Positions 12,101 through 20,843 of a DNA stretch of 64,000 bases are shown here, in pieces. This DNA comes from Sphaerolaimus hirsutus (lineage: Eukaryota; Nematoda; Chromadorea; Monhysterida; Sphaerolaimidae). The notes under the pieces were generated by a model. The model saw only the letters and a list, made by a program, of their open reading frames with translations. It was not told the origin of the DNA and ran no database searches. The position numbers were made by a program, and so were the translations under genes. Location: the NCBI GenBank assembly GCA_964036195.1, contig OZ038452.1, forward strand, positions 3,782,001-3,846,000, in the 5' to 3' direction. Each line of letters starts with the position of its first letter. Within the stretch, counting starts at the first letter, position 1.

Positions 12101-15100
12101 ACGTAAGAAAGCGTTTTGTGGCCTTAAATTCCCTAAAAAATTGGAAAATTATTTTCGAATTTTCGAATTTATGAGTTTTCAAATTTTTTGAGAAAAAAAT
12201 CGATTTTTAAGTGTTTTTTCCAGGGGTGAAATAAAATTCGAAAATTCAGAAAAAATTCGAAAATTCGAAAATGTTTTCGAATTTTCGAATCTTTTTTTGC
12301 CATCGTTACTGAGGAGTAGTGATGGAAAAGGCACCGGGAAATTTGCCACCACACCGCACCGATACCTCTGCCAGTTCTCAGAAATGGCACGTGGCACCGT
12401 GGGTACCGGCAAAAATTCGCACTGCACCACACCGGCACCGGTGTCATTTTGAAAAAATAGCACCACCACCGAGGTTCATTTGGATTTAAGCACAAAGTTG
12501 ATAAGTCTACAGGAATAATGTTCTGCACACCGAGTTCTAAATAATCGCTTTGTCACATTGCCCCGGCACGCAGCTATGGCATAACCAGCTACTCATCTGG
12601 CATGTGCTTCAACGAATGCTACGCTCGCCTGGCGTCAGATTTTATTCACCCGACACAGTTTTTGGGCAACCCGCTTCGGTATATTTATATAAATGCGTGC
12701 GCCGCCCGATTTCGCGCCGCCGCCCGTCCGGGCAAGCATAACACTTCCAATGCAAACGACATTGAAGAGGGACAGCGTATAAATACCGTATTTGCTCGAA
12801 TACCACAAATCCTCGAATAAGCCCCCCCCCCGAATAACTCCCCCTTCGAATAACACCCCCTGTAAACTGACTGAGGAAAAAAATAACTCGAATAACCCCC
12901 CCCCCTCTTTTATGGGTGGGAAAGAAGTCCACGTATAAAAAACGTATGTATTTATGTATATGTTCATTAAAAGTATGCATTATTTTGCAGTTTATGCACA
13001 CTAGCATTGATTTCATTGCATGAATTATGGGATTTCTATTCTGGCTCACACGTTTATGCAGCCTACTTAACCCCCATTCAGATGATATACTGATCATGTA
13101 TTTTACTCAATACTCCGACGAAAAAATAACTCCCCCCTCGAATAAGTCCCCCTCAAAAAATTCTGAGGAAAAATAACTCCCCGGTGACTTATTCGAGGAT
13201 TTACGGTAATTCCCCTCGGTAATTATTTTTTCGGCATACTTTTTAACGGGAACTCAACGAGGGGGAATTATTCAAGGGGGGATCATGATTTCGTCAAAAT
13301 TTTCAAGCATGTTTGTATCAAATCATACCACGAAATATTCTTTATTGACACAATAACATACCATTTTTGTTCAAATTTGACACAACAAATTGTGCATGTG
13401 CCTCGGGCGGGGGGGGGGGGGGGATAATTTTTCTTCAAATTAGACACGACACATTGATCATATCACATATGCCATTAGGGGATTATTCGAGGGGAGTGTA
13501 TTCAAGCAAATAAGGTATACTTGAAATTGGCACCAGAAAAACTTTGGCACCAGAATCTTGGGTAACTTTCCAACTGTGATAAGTTTGCAACAAGGCGTGC
13601 GGCCCTGAAAACGAACGGGACGAATGAAATGTGTCGCCCGGTGTACCAGAGCTGCAAGTGCATGCAGGTGCCACTCCCAGACCCTGTAAAAGACCCTGTA
13701 ATGTGTCAAAGACCCTGTGATATGTCATGCGTCATGTAAAAGACCCTGTAAAGTGTCATGTGTTATGCGAAAAGATGAAAATCGCATATTAAAAAAATAA
13801 AATAACGATACGGGACTTGGCAGCCGGCCAAAATTTGCAAAAAAAAATAAATGAACGATATCCGAGGGAAAAATTAAGTCGGAGTTGGATCGTTAGTATT
13901 TTTAGTATATTTAAGCGATTTTCAACCCGTTTATAGAACGAATTCGAACTTTTGGCCGGCTGCCAAGTCACATACAGGGTCTTTTACAGGGTCTATTACA
14001 CTTTGCATGACATTTGACACTTTACAGGGTCTTTTACAGGGTCTGGGAGTGCATGCAGATCGGCAGCGTGCCCACCGAGTGGCTGGAGCAAAACCCGGGC
14101 AATCTGTGCACGCCCGAGTACGCCAGCAATTGCGTCCTGCCGCTGCTGCAGGTAACGTAAATATTAACGTTTTATACGTTAAATACGTGGGGGGTCTCAT
14201 TCTGGGGTGGGGAGTTTCATTCTGGGACGGGGGGTTTCATTCTGGGGTGGGAGTCTCATTCTGGGGTGGGGGGTCTCATTCTGGGGAGGGGGGGGGGGCG
14301 CGGGTTGGGCGCCATATCTATGACGCCTATCGGACCTTGATTTTTTATAGCACCTAGCTCTAGCGGCTTCACATATAGATTGTGTGAATGCATCGATTCC
14401 ACAAGTAACCATGCCCAAGCAGGGGTTTAGTAGGGGGGGGTGGGGGTAGATGTTTATATACCTATTTTGCACCTACTTTTAGCTATTTTTTCTATTTTGT
14501 CCTTCTATACCTCGGAAAAGCCTATATATTGAGCCCCCGAACCCTCTCTCTCTCTCCTCCCCCCCCCCCGAATTTTTCAGCTATCTACCCTCCGGAGGAG
14601 CAATTTACGATCTATATGAATCCACGCGGGGGTCAAAATGTACAAAACCCCTGTGCCCAAGTCACAAGAAATGTGGCACTCATTTTCAAGTTTTACCTGT
14701 CATTTGACTTGGCACTTGACACTTATCCCGCTACTTAAATAAACACTTTTCTTGTCACTTGCCACCTTACAAAATTGGCGCTTTGCCAAAACTGCGCAGG
14801 AGACTTCCTCATCGTTTCTATGGGACATTTACGATACAAAGAAAGAGTGCGACTGTCCAATGGCCTGTAACCGTTGGACGTTTGAAACTGATGTTTCCTA
14901 CAGTTCCATTACCAGGGATGGGATTGCATTTGACTGACGATTTTGTATCGGACAGCCATAATAATTTATCTGAAATATGAAATTGCGCACCACCCAAAAT
15001 GTCGGCTCGCTTGTACTTTCATAGTTGCAAAAAAATATTTACTTTTTGCTTGAAAGTCCGGTGCTTCAACAACAGTGGTATTTCAATGACAATTAACATG

Positions 15101-17571
15101 TATCTATTTGGCCCAGGAAGCGTAAAATTCAAGAGATGTTACAAAACGGGCTGCCCGAGAAACTTGTCGGGCAAATTAAATCCCGCCCCAGTAAGTCCTA
15201 CGACGTGGCGTACGCGTCACTGGTGGCCGCCGGCAAGCTGACCGGACAGGTGCCAGTCCCAGACCCTTTAAAAGCCCTGTAAAATGTCGAAGGTCATGCA
15301 AAGTGTCAAAAGTGATGTAAAATGCCCGGTCAATGGCAAACTTTTGCCATTTTACCGGGCATTTTACATGACATTTGACACTTTGCATGACATTTGACAT
15401 TTTACAGGGTCTGATACTGCCCCCAGGACAGCATTTCGGGCGTCAACAAGAGCTCCATCATACTCGACGTGTTCTTTGACACGCTCATTTACAAGATCAC
15501 CAATGAGACGGAAGAATTCACGATGGAGGTAAGTGTGCACTTAGATACGATAAAATTCAGTCGTTTTTGAGAGACGCGGGTTCGATTCCCGCTCGTCGCA
15601 AGTGCATTTTTGCACTTTGTCTATAGAACTTTTTGTACTTGGTGCAATTGTGGTAAATCTTGACATAATTATCAATATCACACAAAGCAGAGGCGCCTGG
15701 CTCCTGACATACTCCAAGTAACACACTCCTGACAAATTTGATAGCCATATGAACAAAAGAAAGCACCCAGAAATTTTTTTTTTCATCCAAAAACATACCA
15801 ACACCTCGCGGCAGGATTTCGTGTCCAAACTGGGCGGGCAGCTGTCGGTGTGGCTGGGCATACGCTTCCTGACAATCATCCAGGTGCTGTACTACGTGCT
15901 ACTGTCCATTTTGCTGCTCGTGCCCCTGGGTGAGTAAGAGTGCGGTATTAGACTTACGTTTGGGGGGGGGGGGGGTTGATAAATAATAAACACAGCAACA
16001 CTATAAATAAAACAGTATCATATTAAAAACTTTTCCCATTCCTTTTCCCGCCCCTTAATAAAGTTCACGAACCTTCAAACAACCCCCCCCCCCAAACTTT
16101 ACCCCCCAAAATCGCCGTTGCCCCCGCGCAGGCTGGGCCCGCTTTCTAGTGTGGCTGGGCTGGGTGAAGAAGAGCGACATCCAGCACATGAGTCCCGAGG
16201 AGGCCACCGCCGCCGGCATCCCCACCGTGGTCGTGCCCGGCATCTTGCCCGACGACGCGCCCGCCCGACAGGTGGACGGGCACTCGGTGCGTCGGGTGGG
16301 GGTTGGGTGGGAGGTAGGGTGTCAAATTTCCGTTTTCCGTTTTCCGTTTCCGTTTTCCGCAGGCAAATTTTTTCCGTTTTCCGTTCCGTTTTCCGGCTGC
16401 TGAAATTTTTTTTCCGTTTTCCGTTCCGTTTTCCGGCAACATTTTTTTCCGTTTCCGTTTTTCCGGCTCATTTTCCGTTTTCCGGCTAAATTTTCAGTTT
16501 TTCCGCCTTTTTTCCGTTTTCCGCCTCAATTTCCAGTTTTTCTGCCTTTTTTTCCATTTTCCGCCTCAATTTTCCATTTTTCCACCTCATTTTACCTTTT
16601 TCTGGCTCAACTTTCGGTCTTCTGATCAGCCAAACTGGCAAAAATTCATGCAGATTGTCAATGATGTAAAAAAATTTCTGTTTCCAGCAAAATTACTGCA
16701 AATTTTTTCCACTTCCAGCAAAAATTCAGCAAATTTTTGCGATTTCCAGCAAAATTCCAGCAAGTTTTTCCCATTTCCGTGCAAATTTGATTTTTCCGTT
16801 TCCGTTTTTCCGGCCTCTTTTTCCGTTTTCCGGCCGCTGAAAATTTTTTTCCGTTTCCGTTTCCGTTTTCCGCCAAGTGCAAATTTTTTTCCGTTTTCCG
16901 TTCCGTTTTCCGGCCACTGAAAATTTTTTTCCGTTTCCGTTTCCGTTTTCCGTAAAAAAATTTTTTTGACACCCTAGTGGGAGGGGCCCGCATACTAGTT
17001 GACAGAGACAGTAAATGTCGACTGGTTCAGATTCCAATTCGAAGCTTGTTGACGAGAAAATAAATGACGTTGAAATGCAAGCGTGTTGTATCATTTTGTA
17101 AATAATGAATGTGTAGTGTTGAGAAAATATTGCGGTATGTGCAATGTGAATACAAGGCCGGTATGAAGTAAATGTGTACATAATAATGTGTGATACTCGC
17201 AAGCTTCGAATTGGGATCGGAACCAGTTGACATTTGTTGTCTCTGTCAACTACTGTGTAGAACCAAAGTGACTTGCTGAAATCTAAAGCGTTTGGAAAGG
17301 AAAGTGTTATGTTGCTCATTCGCGCAGCCGGCGCGCCTACACGTCAGCGAACACGACAACACCACCACCAGGCACGAGATATAACTTGCCCGACAAGTTT
17401 TTTCGGGCGGCCCGACCTACTCCACTGCAGTTGATACGATGCCAGCTATGAATCGGAAAAGTATCTCTGCGGTCCATCATTCCAGCCACACTGAATAGGG
17501 CTGCCCGACAAAACGTGTCGGGCAAGTTAAATTACGAGCCGGGTCGCCGCTGGAAAAGTGGCGCGCGCTGA
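6153..17571 (+). CDS. DEG/ENaC-family sodium channel, about 16 exons, several split by introners
   Basis: Amiloride-sensitive-type cation channel subunit of the plasma membrane. Model: 6153-6264, 6762-6898 (TM1 in RPWRVLWLVAAIACLTAC), 7213-7355, 7762-7808, 8636-8766, 9004-9016, 10926 to about 11071, 12574-12633 (YSSGMCFNEC), 13595-13667 (QSCKCMQ), 14059-14151, 14800-14915 (ECDCPMACNRWTFETDVSYS), 15192-15249, 15427-15528 (ILDVFFDTLIYKI), 15815-15929 (KLGGQLSVWLGIRFLTIIQ then TM2), 16132-16286, 17328-17571. Two TMs around a Cys-rich extracellular loop fit the family. Phases agree except at the join near 11071-12574, which I could not resolve (a small exon may be missing). At least five junctions coincide with MITE-like inserts. 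The usual HG motif before TM1 reads LG, and the GxS filter reads GIR. The C-terminal exon is tentative. The start is the first ATG of the exon whose phase fits exon 2. Confidence 0.85.
6296..6530. mobile_element. Palindromic CWG-flanked MITE in DEG/ENaC intron 1
   Basis: Fold-back element from GGGCTAGTTCCGCAAAATGAG to CTCATTTTGCGGAACTGGCAC (each end quoted loosely), flanked on both sides by CTG (6293-6295 and 6531-6533). Arms are AAGTGAAATGGC/GCCATTTCACTT words. Same terminal pattern as 1878-2097. Long open frames across it are repeat artefacts. Confidence 0.7.
7356..7761. mobile_element. Introner A: hairpin MITE acting as DEG/ENaC intron 3
   Basis: Starts GTGGCAATCCCAAGCC and ends GGCTTGGGACTGCCCCCTG. 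The arms are tandem GTAAAGTGTCAAATGCAAA and its complement around a 100-bp AT-rich core, so the whole insert folds on itself. Removing it joins TCGTG to GATG and gives an uninterrupted reading frame, MMSWMLSVYKGTYWFYNEG. The splice that does this has GT...TG ends. Retention would stop translation shortly after the junction. Confidence 0.75.
8040..8185. mobile_element. Degraded CCGTATTT-family copy
   Basis: Contains GGGGGAGTTATTCAA words and ends ATTCGAGGATATAAGGTA, the diverged right end of the family. In DEG/ENaC intron 4; the rest of 7809-8284 shows nothing else recognisable. Confidence 0.45.
8285..8621. mobile_element. Truncated ACGTAAATACG-family element next to an exon
   Basis: Shares a long stretch (GAGTCGGGAG...ATTTTTATCTCCTAGAA and TACACTCACAAAAAACTACCC) with the fuller copy at 61903-62505 and ends CCAACAACTCTGC only 14 bp before the acceptor of the 8636 exon. 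It therefore forms the 3' end of that intron. Confidence 0.6.
8767..9003. mobile_element. Introner B: hairpin MITE inside a DEG/ENaC exon
   Basis: Begins GTGCCTATCCCAGACCCTGTAAAG directly after a CAG and ends TTTACAGGATCTTGGACTGTCCCT. Excising it joins GGCCAG to GTCATCGAGTACT and gives SCGQVIEYC, whose phase matches the next exon (GEFNSMTP...). The 3' end carries no AG at the restoring position (GT...CT, or a 1-2 base shift). A nearby AG (ATCGAG, 9012) would leave only a 4-bp exon. Confidence 0.65.
10116..10506. mobile_element. Inverted-repeat element made of GAAGCGTGTG repeats
   Basis: The ends are ACAGCAAAAATGAGTGTTTGGATGCG and GACGCATCACACACCCATTTTTTGCTGT (inverted, partly diverged). Between them lie imperfect repeats of GAAGCGTGTG and its complement CTTCACGCG. 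Open frames in three directions across it are repeat-driven. In the intron before the 10926 exon. Confidence 0.65.
11072..11295. mobile_element. Introner C: reverse-oriented copy at the end of a DEG/ENaC exon
   Basis: Here the GGGGCAGTCCCAAGCCCTG end comes first and the GACTGCCAC end last, so the element is reversed relative to the gene. It is flanked by CTG (11069-11071) and CAG (11296-11298). Arms are GTAAAGTGTAAAGTAAAGTG and its complement. It sits just after LKCAVGL. Whether it lies in an exon or at its 3' border is unclear, because the following coding stretch is short and its phase does not match the next exon. Confidence 0.6.
11331..12309. mobile_element. Inverted-repeat element with TTTTCGAATT arms
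   Basis: The ends are GTAACGATGGCAAA and TTTGCCATCGTTAC, with TGAGGA on both sides as an apparent target duplication. The arms are degenerate TTTTCGAATTTT repeats and the middle (about 11600-12060) is mixed, including a fragment with CCGTATTT-family words. It fills most of the intron before the 12574 exon. Confidence 0.65.
12784..13518. mobile_element. Two CCGTATTT-family MITEs in tandem
   Basis: Left copy begins ACCGTATTTGCTCGAATA and ends TTCGAGGATTTACGGTAA near 13209; the second runs on to CAAGCAAATAAGGTA at about 13517. Arms are CCCCCCTCGAATAA and complements, with a 15-G run at about 13408-13422. Fills the intron between the 12574 and 13595 exons. Confidence 0.65.
13668..14058. mobile_element. 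Introner D: hairpin MITE forming a canonical GT-AG intron
   Basis: Begins GTGCCACTCCCAGACCCTGT immediately after CKCMQ (CAG at 13665-13667) and ends GGGTCTGGGAGTGCATGCAG, with CAG again at 14056-14058. Splicing CAG|GTG...CAG|ATC restores CKCMQIGSVPTEW in frame. The element provides the donor and the duplicated CAG provides the acceptor. The arms carry AAAGACCCTGTAA repeats around an AT-rich core that itself contains an inverted TTGGCAGCCGGCCAAA pair. Confidence 0.8.
14185..14292. repeat. GC-rich minisatellite
   Basis: Five to six units of roughly 19-21 bp, GGGGTTTCATTCTGGGGTG, ending in a G run. In the intron after the 14059-14151 exon. The open frames across it are artefacts of the repeat. 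Confidence 0.75.
14916..15191. other. Non-canonical intron candidate in DEG/ENaC (GG...AG)
   Basis: No GT donor of the right phase exists before the in-frame stop in the exon ending SYSSIT. CAG occurs at both candidate borders (913-915 and 15189-15191), so joining ATTACCAG to TAAGTCC restores SSITSKSYDVAYASL in frame. The removed segment would begin GGATGGG and end CGCCCCAG. Its right part carries the TGCCCGA...TCGGGCAAATTAAAT hairpin also found at the end of the insert at 17379-17538. The alternative of a missed small exon cannot be excluded. Confidence 0.4.
15250..15426. mobile_element. Introner E: 177-bp hairpin forming a canonical GT-AG intron
   Basis: Starts GTGCCAGTCCCAGACCC right after CAG (15247-15249) and ends GTCTGATACTGCCCCCAG, the last CAG being the apparent duplicate. 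Almost the whole insert is one hairpin, closing on GGCAAACTTTTGCC. Removal restores LTGQDSISGVNKSSII in frame. The cleanest example of the family in this gene. Confidence 0.82.
16316..16975. mobile_element. Inverted-repeat element rich in CCGTTTTCCG
   Basis: The ends AGGGTGTCAAATTT and TTTTTTTGACACCCT bracket about 660 bp of degenerate TTCCGTTTTCCG words. A related end, GAAAAGGAAAGTTGACACCCT, is seen near 41630-41650. In the intron before the last DEG/ENaC exon; long open frames here are compositional. Confidence 0.7.
16985..17265. mobile_element. MITE with CTAGTTGACA / TGTCAACTA ends
   Basis: Inverted ends ACTAGTTGACAGAGACAG and CTGTCAACTACTGTG flank arms containing GTCGACTGGTT/AACCAGTTGACATTTG and CAATTCGAAGCTTG/CAAGCTTCGAATTG. 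Related copies with CACACGCTAGTTGAC ends occur at 42409-42569 and 59597-59762. Confidence 0.65.
17379..17538. mobile_element. Second-type insert (CTTGCCCGAC hairpin) in the last DEG/ENaC exon
   Basis: A 155-bp insert starting ATATAACTTGCCCGACAAG and ending TGTCGGGCAAGTTAAATT, with ACGAG on both sides (17374-17378 and 17534-17538). Each end forms a small TGCCCGA/TCGGGCA hairpin. Removing one ACGAG copy plus the insert keeps the frame open to a TGA at 17569. If retained, translation ends at once (GAG ATA TAA), which would simply shorten the tail by ten residues. Confidence 0.6.
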
Positions 17572-17906
17572 TGCGTGCCGCCGCCGCCGGGCAGATAGAT
17601 GAACGCTGAGAAATCGGCCCAGATTATTGTATGAGTACTAATTGGGACGCTTCTGGGTACTTTCAAACATAGGCCAAAGTTTACATAGTTAAAATACACA
17701 CATATTTACCGTACTTACTCGAATAATTCCCCGCCGATTTTTTTTTCGTCAGTCTTTTTTGAGGCGGGCACTATAAAAGGTTGGCAATTATTATACCGTC
17801 AAAATTTTCAAGCATGTTTTTTTGCGAATTTTTTCACGAAATATGCTTTATTAACAAAATAACAATTTATTTTCGTTCTAATTCGTAGAACCAATTTATC
17901 ATATGT

Positions 17907-18473
17907 AGGGTTCAAACGGGATTGACTTTTCGGGATCGGGATTCACTTTTTGAGATTTCGGGATCGGGATCGGGATTGGGGTTTCGGGATCGGGATCGGG
18001 ATTGGTATTTTGAGATTTCGGGATCGGGATCGGGATTGGCCGGGATTGGGGTCACGGGATCGGGATCGGGATTGGCATTTTTTCGGGATCGGGATTGGGG
18101 TGTAGGGATAGAGATTTTCGTCACTGTTCTGGCATTCACAGTTGTTCATAAAGGTCTCAAAACACTGTTGGATGCCAGAAAAGTGACATAAAATGGACGC
18201 TGGGGGTTTGCGTTCACATTTTTGCACGCAAAAATGTCATTTTTTAACTTTTTATAATTTTCACTATTTTTTCCGGGATCGGGATCCCGGACTTGGGAGA
18301 TTCTCGGGATCGGGATCAAGATTTGAAAGTTTTCGGGATCGGGATCGGGATTGGTATTTTTGGATTTCGGGATCGGGATCGGGATTGGGGTTTCGGGCCC
18401 GGGATCGGGACTGCTAAATCCCGGAATTTCATGGGATCCGGGATCGGGATCGGGATCCCGTTTGAACCCTAAA
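17907..18473. mobile_element. GGGATC-repeat element nested in a CCGTATTT-family copy
   Basis: Ends TAGGGTTCAAACGGGAT and ATCCCGTTTGAACCCTA enclose dozens of GGGATC units in a roughly palindromic layout with a 150-bp unrelated centre. CCGTATTT-family sequence lies on both sides (17708-17906 and 18495-18585). A short related end is seen near 29090. Confidence 0.7.
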
Positions 18474-18954
18474 TGCCTATATTTCGTATTCATCGGCATC
18501 AGGGGGAATTACTCAAGGGGAATTTTTTTCTTACTCACTCACCGAAGAGTTACTCAAGGGGGTATTTATTCCAGTAAATACGGTTAAAAACGTTTAACGT
18601 TTACGTAAAAACGCTAATACGTTTAGGTATTGTCATTGCGATGCATAATTTGAAAACCCCTGTCACGACGCAATCATTCTTATAAGACCTTATGAATTTG
18701 CTTGGTGCAATAGATAATTTCTAATGTAAATGTAAAAAAATACCAGCGAAATCGAAAACCCCCATCCAAAATTTGTATTTCCGGGGATATATGCGAGCAA
18801 AAGTTCTGGGATATATGCAAGCAATGTTTACTACCGGAACTGAAATTTCGGTTAACGTCAGCTAAGATTTGTCAGCTGTTCCCCGTCTGCAGTATGTCGC
18901 GTCGCAAAAGCAACGTTTCTAAGACGACAAAAACTTAATCGATTCGGGTCTGTG

Positions 18955-19334
18955 CCATCCCACATCTAAACCCATCCCACATCCTGGCCCAGAAATTGAA
19001 TGCCTGTCATACTTGATGCGTATTCCTAGCATTTTTCGTGGATAATGGATGCAAAAAAATGTTGATGATGAAAAAGTGCTACATTAAGAGCCACTTTCGA
19101 TGACTCGGTGATTTAGCAGGTCAAAGTTGTACTCAATAACACTGACTGCACTCAATAGTTGTCAACTGTCTTGTTTTAACACATGTGGTGTCAAATTGCC
19201 TTCAAACACTCAACATGTTTCATTAGATCGATTACCTTGTGTCATCATGACTTTTTTGAAATTCCCTAAATTAAATAAATACAGTCAAAGGGTACAGTAG
19301 ATTTAGATGTGGGATGGGTTTAGATGTGGGATGA
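18955..19334. mobile_element. Full copy of the CATCCCACATC inverted-repeat element
   Basis: The termini CCATCCCACATCTAAACC and GGTTTAGATGTGGGATG are inverted repeats. The left half matches window positions 1-157 in the opposite orientation. No open reading frame of note. Lies between the DEG/ENaC gene and the PIGQ 3' end. Confidence 0.7.
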
Positions 19335-19682
19335 GCCTACGTCATCGATTCAACATTGTCTTGCTGTTTTTTGGTCGAGCGGCAACAAAAACAACTTAAG
19401 AAAAGGTTTTCAGTTGTGTCCATTAAACTGATTCGTTTCTAAAAATGTTTTTCTCTTTGGCGACGAGTTGGAAAAATATGAAGAGTTCATTGGAATGATG
19501 TCGTTGTTTCAAAAAAGATCGTGCAATTTTGATTCATCCGAAAGTTTTTGAGTCAAATTTTGCATTGTTTTTAAACAGTTTCTGAATTTACTTGTACATG
19601 CAATTTCCATTGTTTTCCAAAAAAAAGTCAGTCATTTTTGGGGTTTTCGTCATAAATTTTGATAAAAAAGTAGCTTGTGACT
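19335..19682. other. Intergenic stretch without recognised features
   Basis: AT-rich DNA between two mobile elements. I see no exon-like, GC-rich, splice-bounded segment on either strand. Confidence 0.4.
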
Positions 19683-20555
19683 AGGGATGGCCGAAAAAGT
19701 TTTTTTTTCAACGACAGGGTTTTTTTGATAAAACCCCCCCGCTTTTTTAAAAAAAAACAGGGTTTTTGATATTTTTAGCTTTTGCTGGTTGGCGAGCTTT
19801 TATCGCCTGGTCATTGTTCAAACGCATAAAAAGGTGATAAATGATTGATATTTGAAAATCTCGGTGACCAGCACCTCGCGCCGGAATTAGCGTTTACCAG
19901 CTAATTTTACTAAGAAGTACTTTGTTTACTTGTTAGAAGTTACTTTGTTTTAAAATAAAACCGTTTTTTCAAAAGCTCCCACATATGGTTATGAGTCAAC
20001 ATATACAGGTATATCCGACAGGTGACAGTACTTTCTGGTGTTATATTTAGCCATATAATCGCTGTGGAGCCATGGGATATCATTAAAAGTGGTGATTTCT
20101 GTCAAAAATATCCGTTTTATGTCGATTTATTATGTATATCGGCTTTTGTCGAACGTTTGTGACTTCAAGTGAAGTTGGTTTTGGAATAGTGTTCAAATTA
20201 GGTTACAATAGAAGGCTAATTCATTAGAAGTGATTTTTCACACTGTACAAGTATATGGAGGCACATTGACTGGATATTGTATACTACACTAACATATCAT
20301 GGCTTATTATGGCACAATAGCATGAACAAATGGAAGCTTTTACACTAAAAATGCCGCAAAACCAATGAAAACAACCACAAAAAGTAATGTGCATGTGAAA
20401 TTGCGCGCTTGCGCGAAAAAAATCCAAAATACCAAGTGCTTAGTACAAAAAAATTTGGTCAAGGTTTTAAAAAAAACGGTTTCGATGGTCGGTTTTTTTG
20501 AATAAGACGTTTTTTTATTAAATTAAACCTTGGAAAAAAACCTTGGCCATCCCTA
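19683..20555. mobile_element. Inverted-repeat element, AGGGATGGCC family
   Basis: Ends AGGGATGGCCGAAAAAG and CCTTGGCCATCCCT, with poly-T/poly-A rich arms. The interior shares ATATCGGC, CTGTGGAGCCATGGGAT and AAGTGGTGATTT segments with the composite element at 37037-39586, so they are siblings. Another sibling is 21313-22008. Non-coding. Confidence 0.7.
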
Positions 20556-20843
20556 CTTGTGACAGAATCTTTTGTTGTTGTTAATACATTTTGCTGTTTC
20601 CTATTTGGTAGAATTTCCTCCAAACTGAAAAGCCATTTGGCAGCTGCAGTAAGTCTGCGAATCATCGTCAGATTTGACACTAATAGCTTATTTCAAACAG
20701 TTCATATACTTAATAAAAAATATTATACCAACCTTTTACGTACACTATACCACATCACAACAAAACAATTCCCATCCACAAAACGTAATCTACAAAGCAA
20801 AACACACACGAATTATATACACAAATCAAACTGAAAATCCCAC

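Noticed and set aside
16118-16489. 123-residue frame over the last channel exons
   Set aside because: Out of frame with the conserved C-terminal segment and continues into CCGTTTTCCG repeats.
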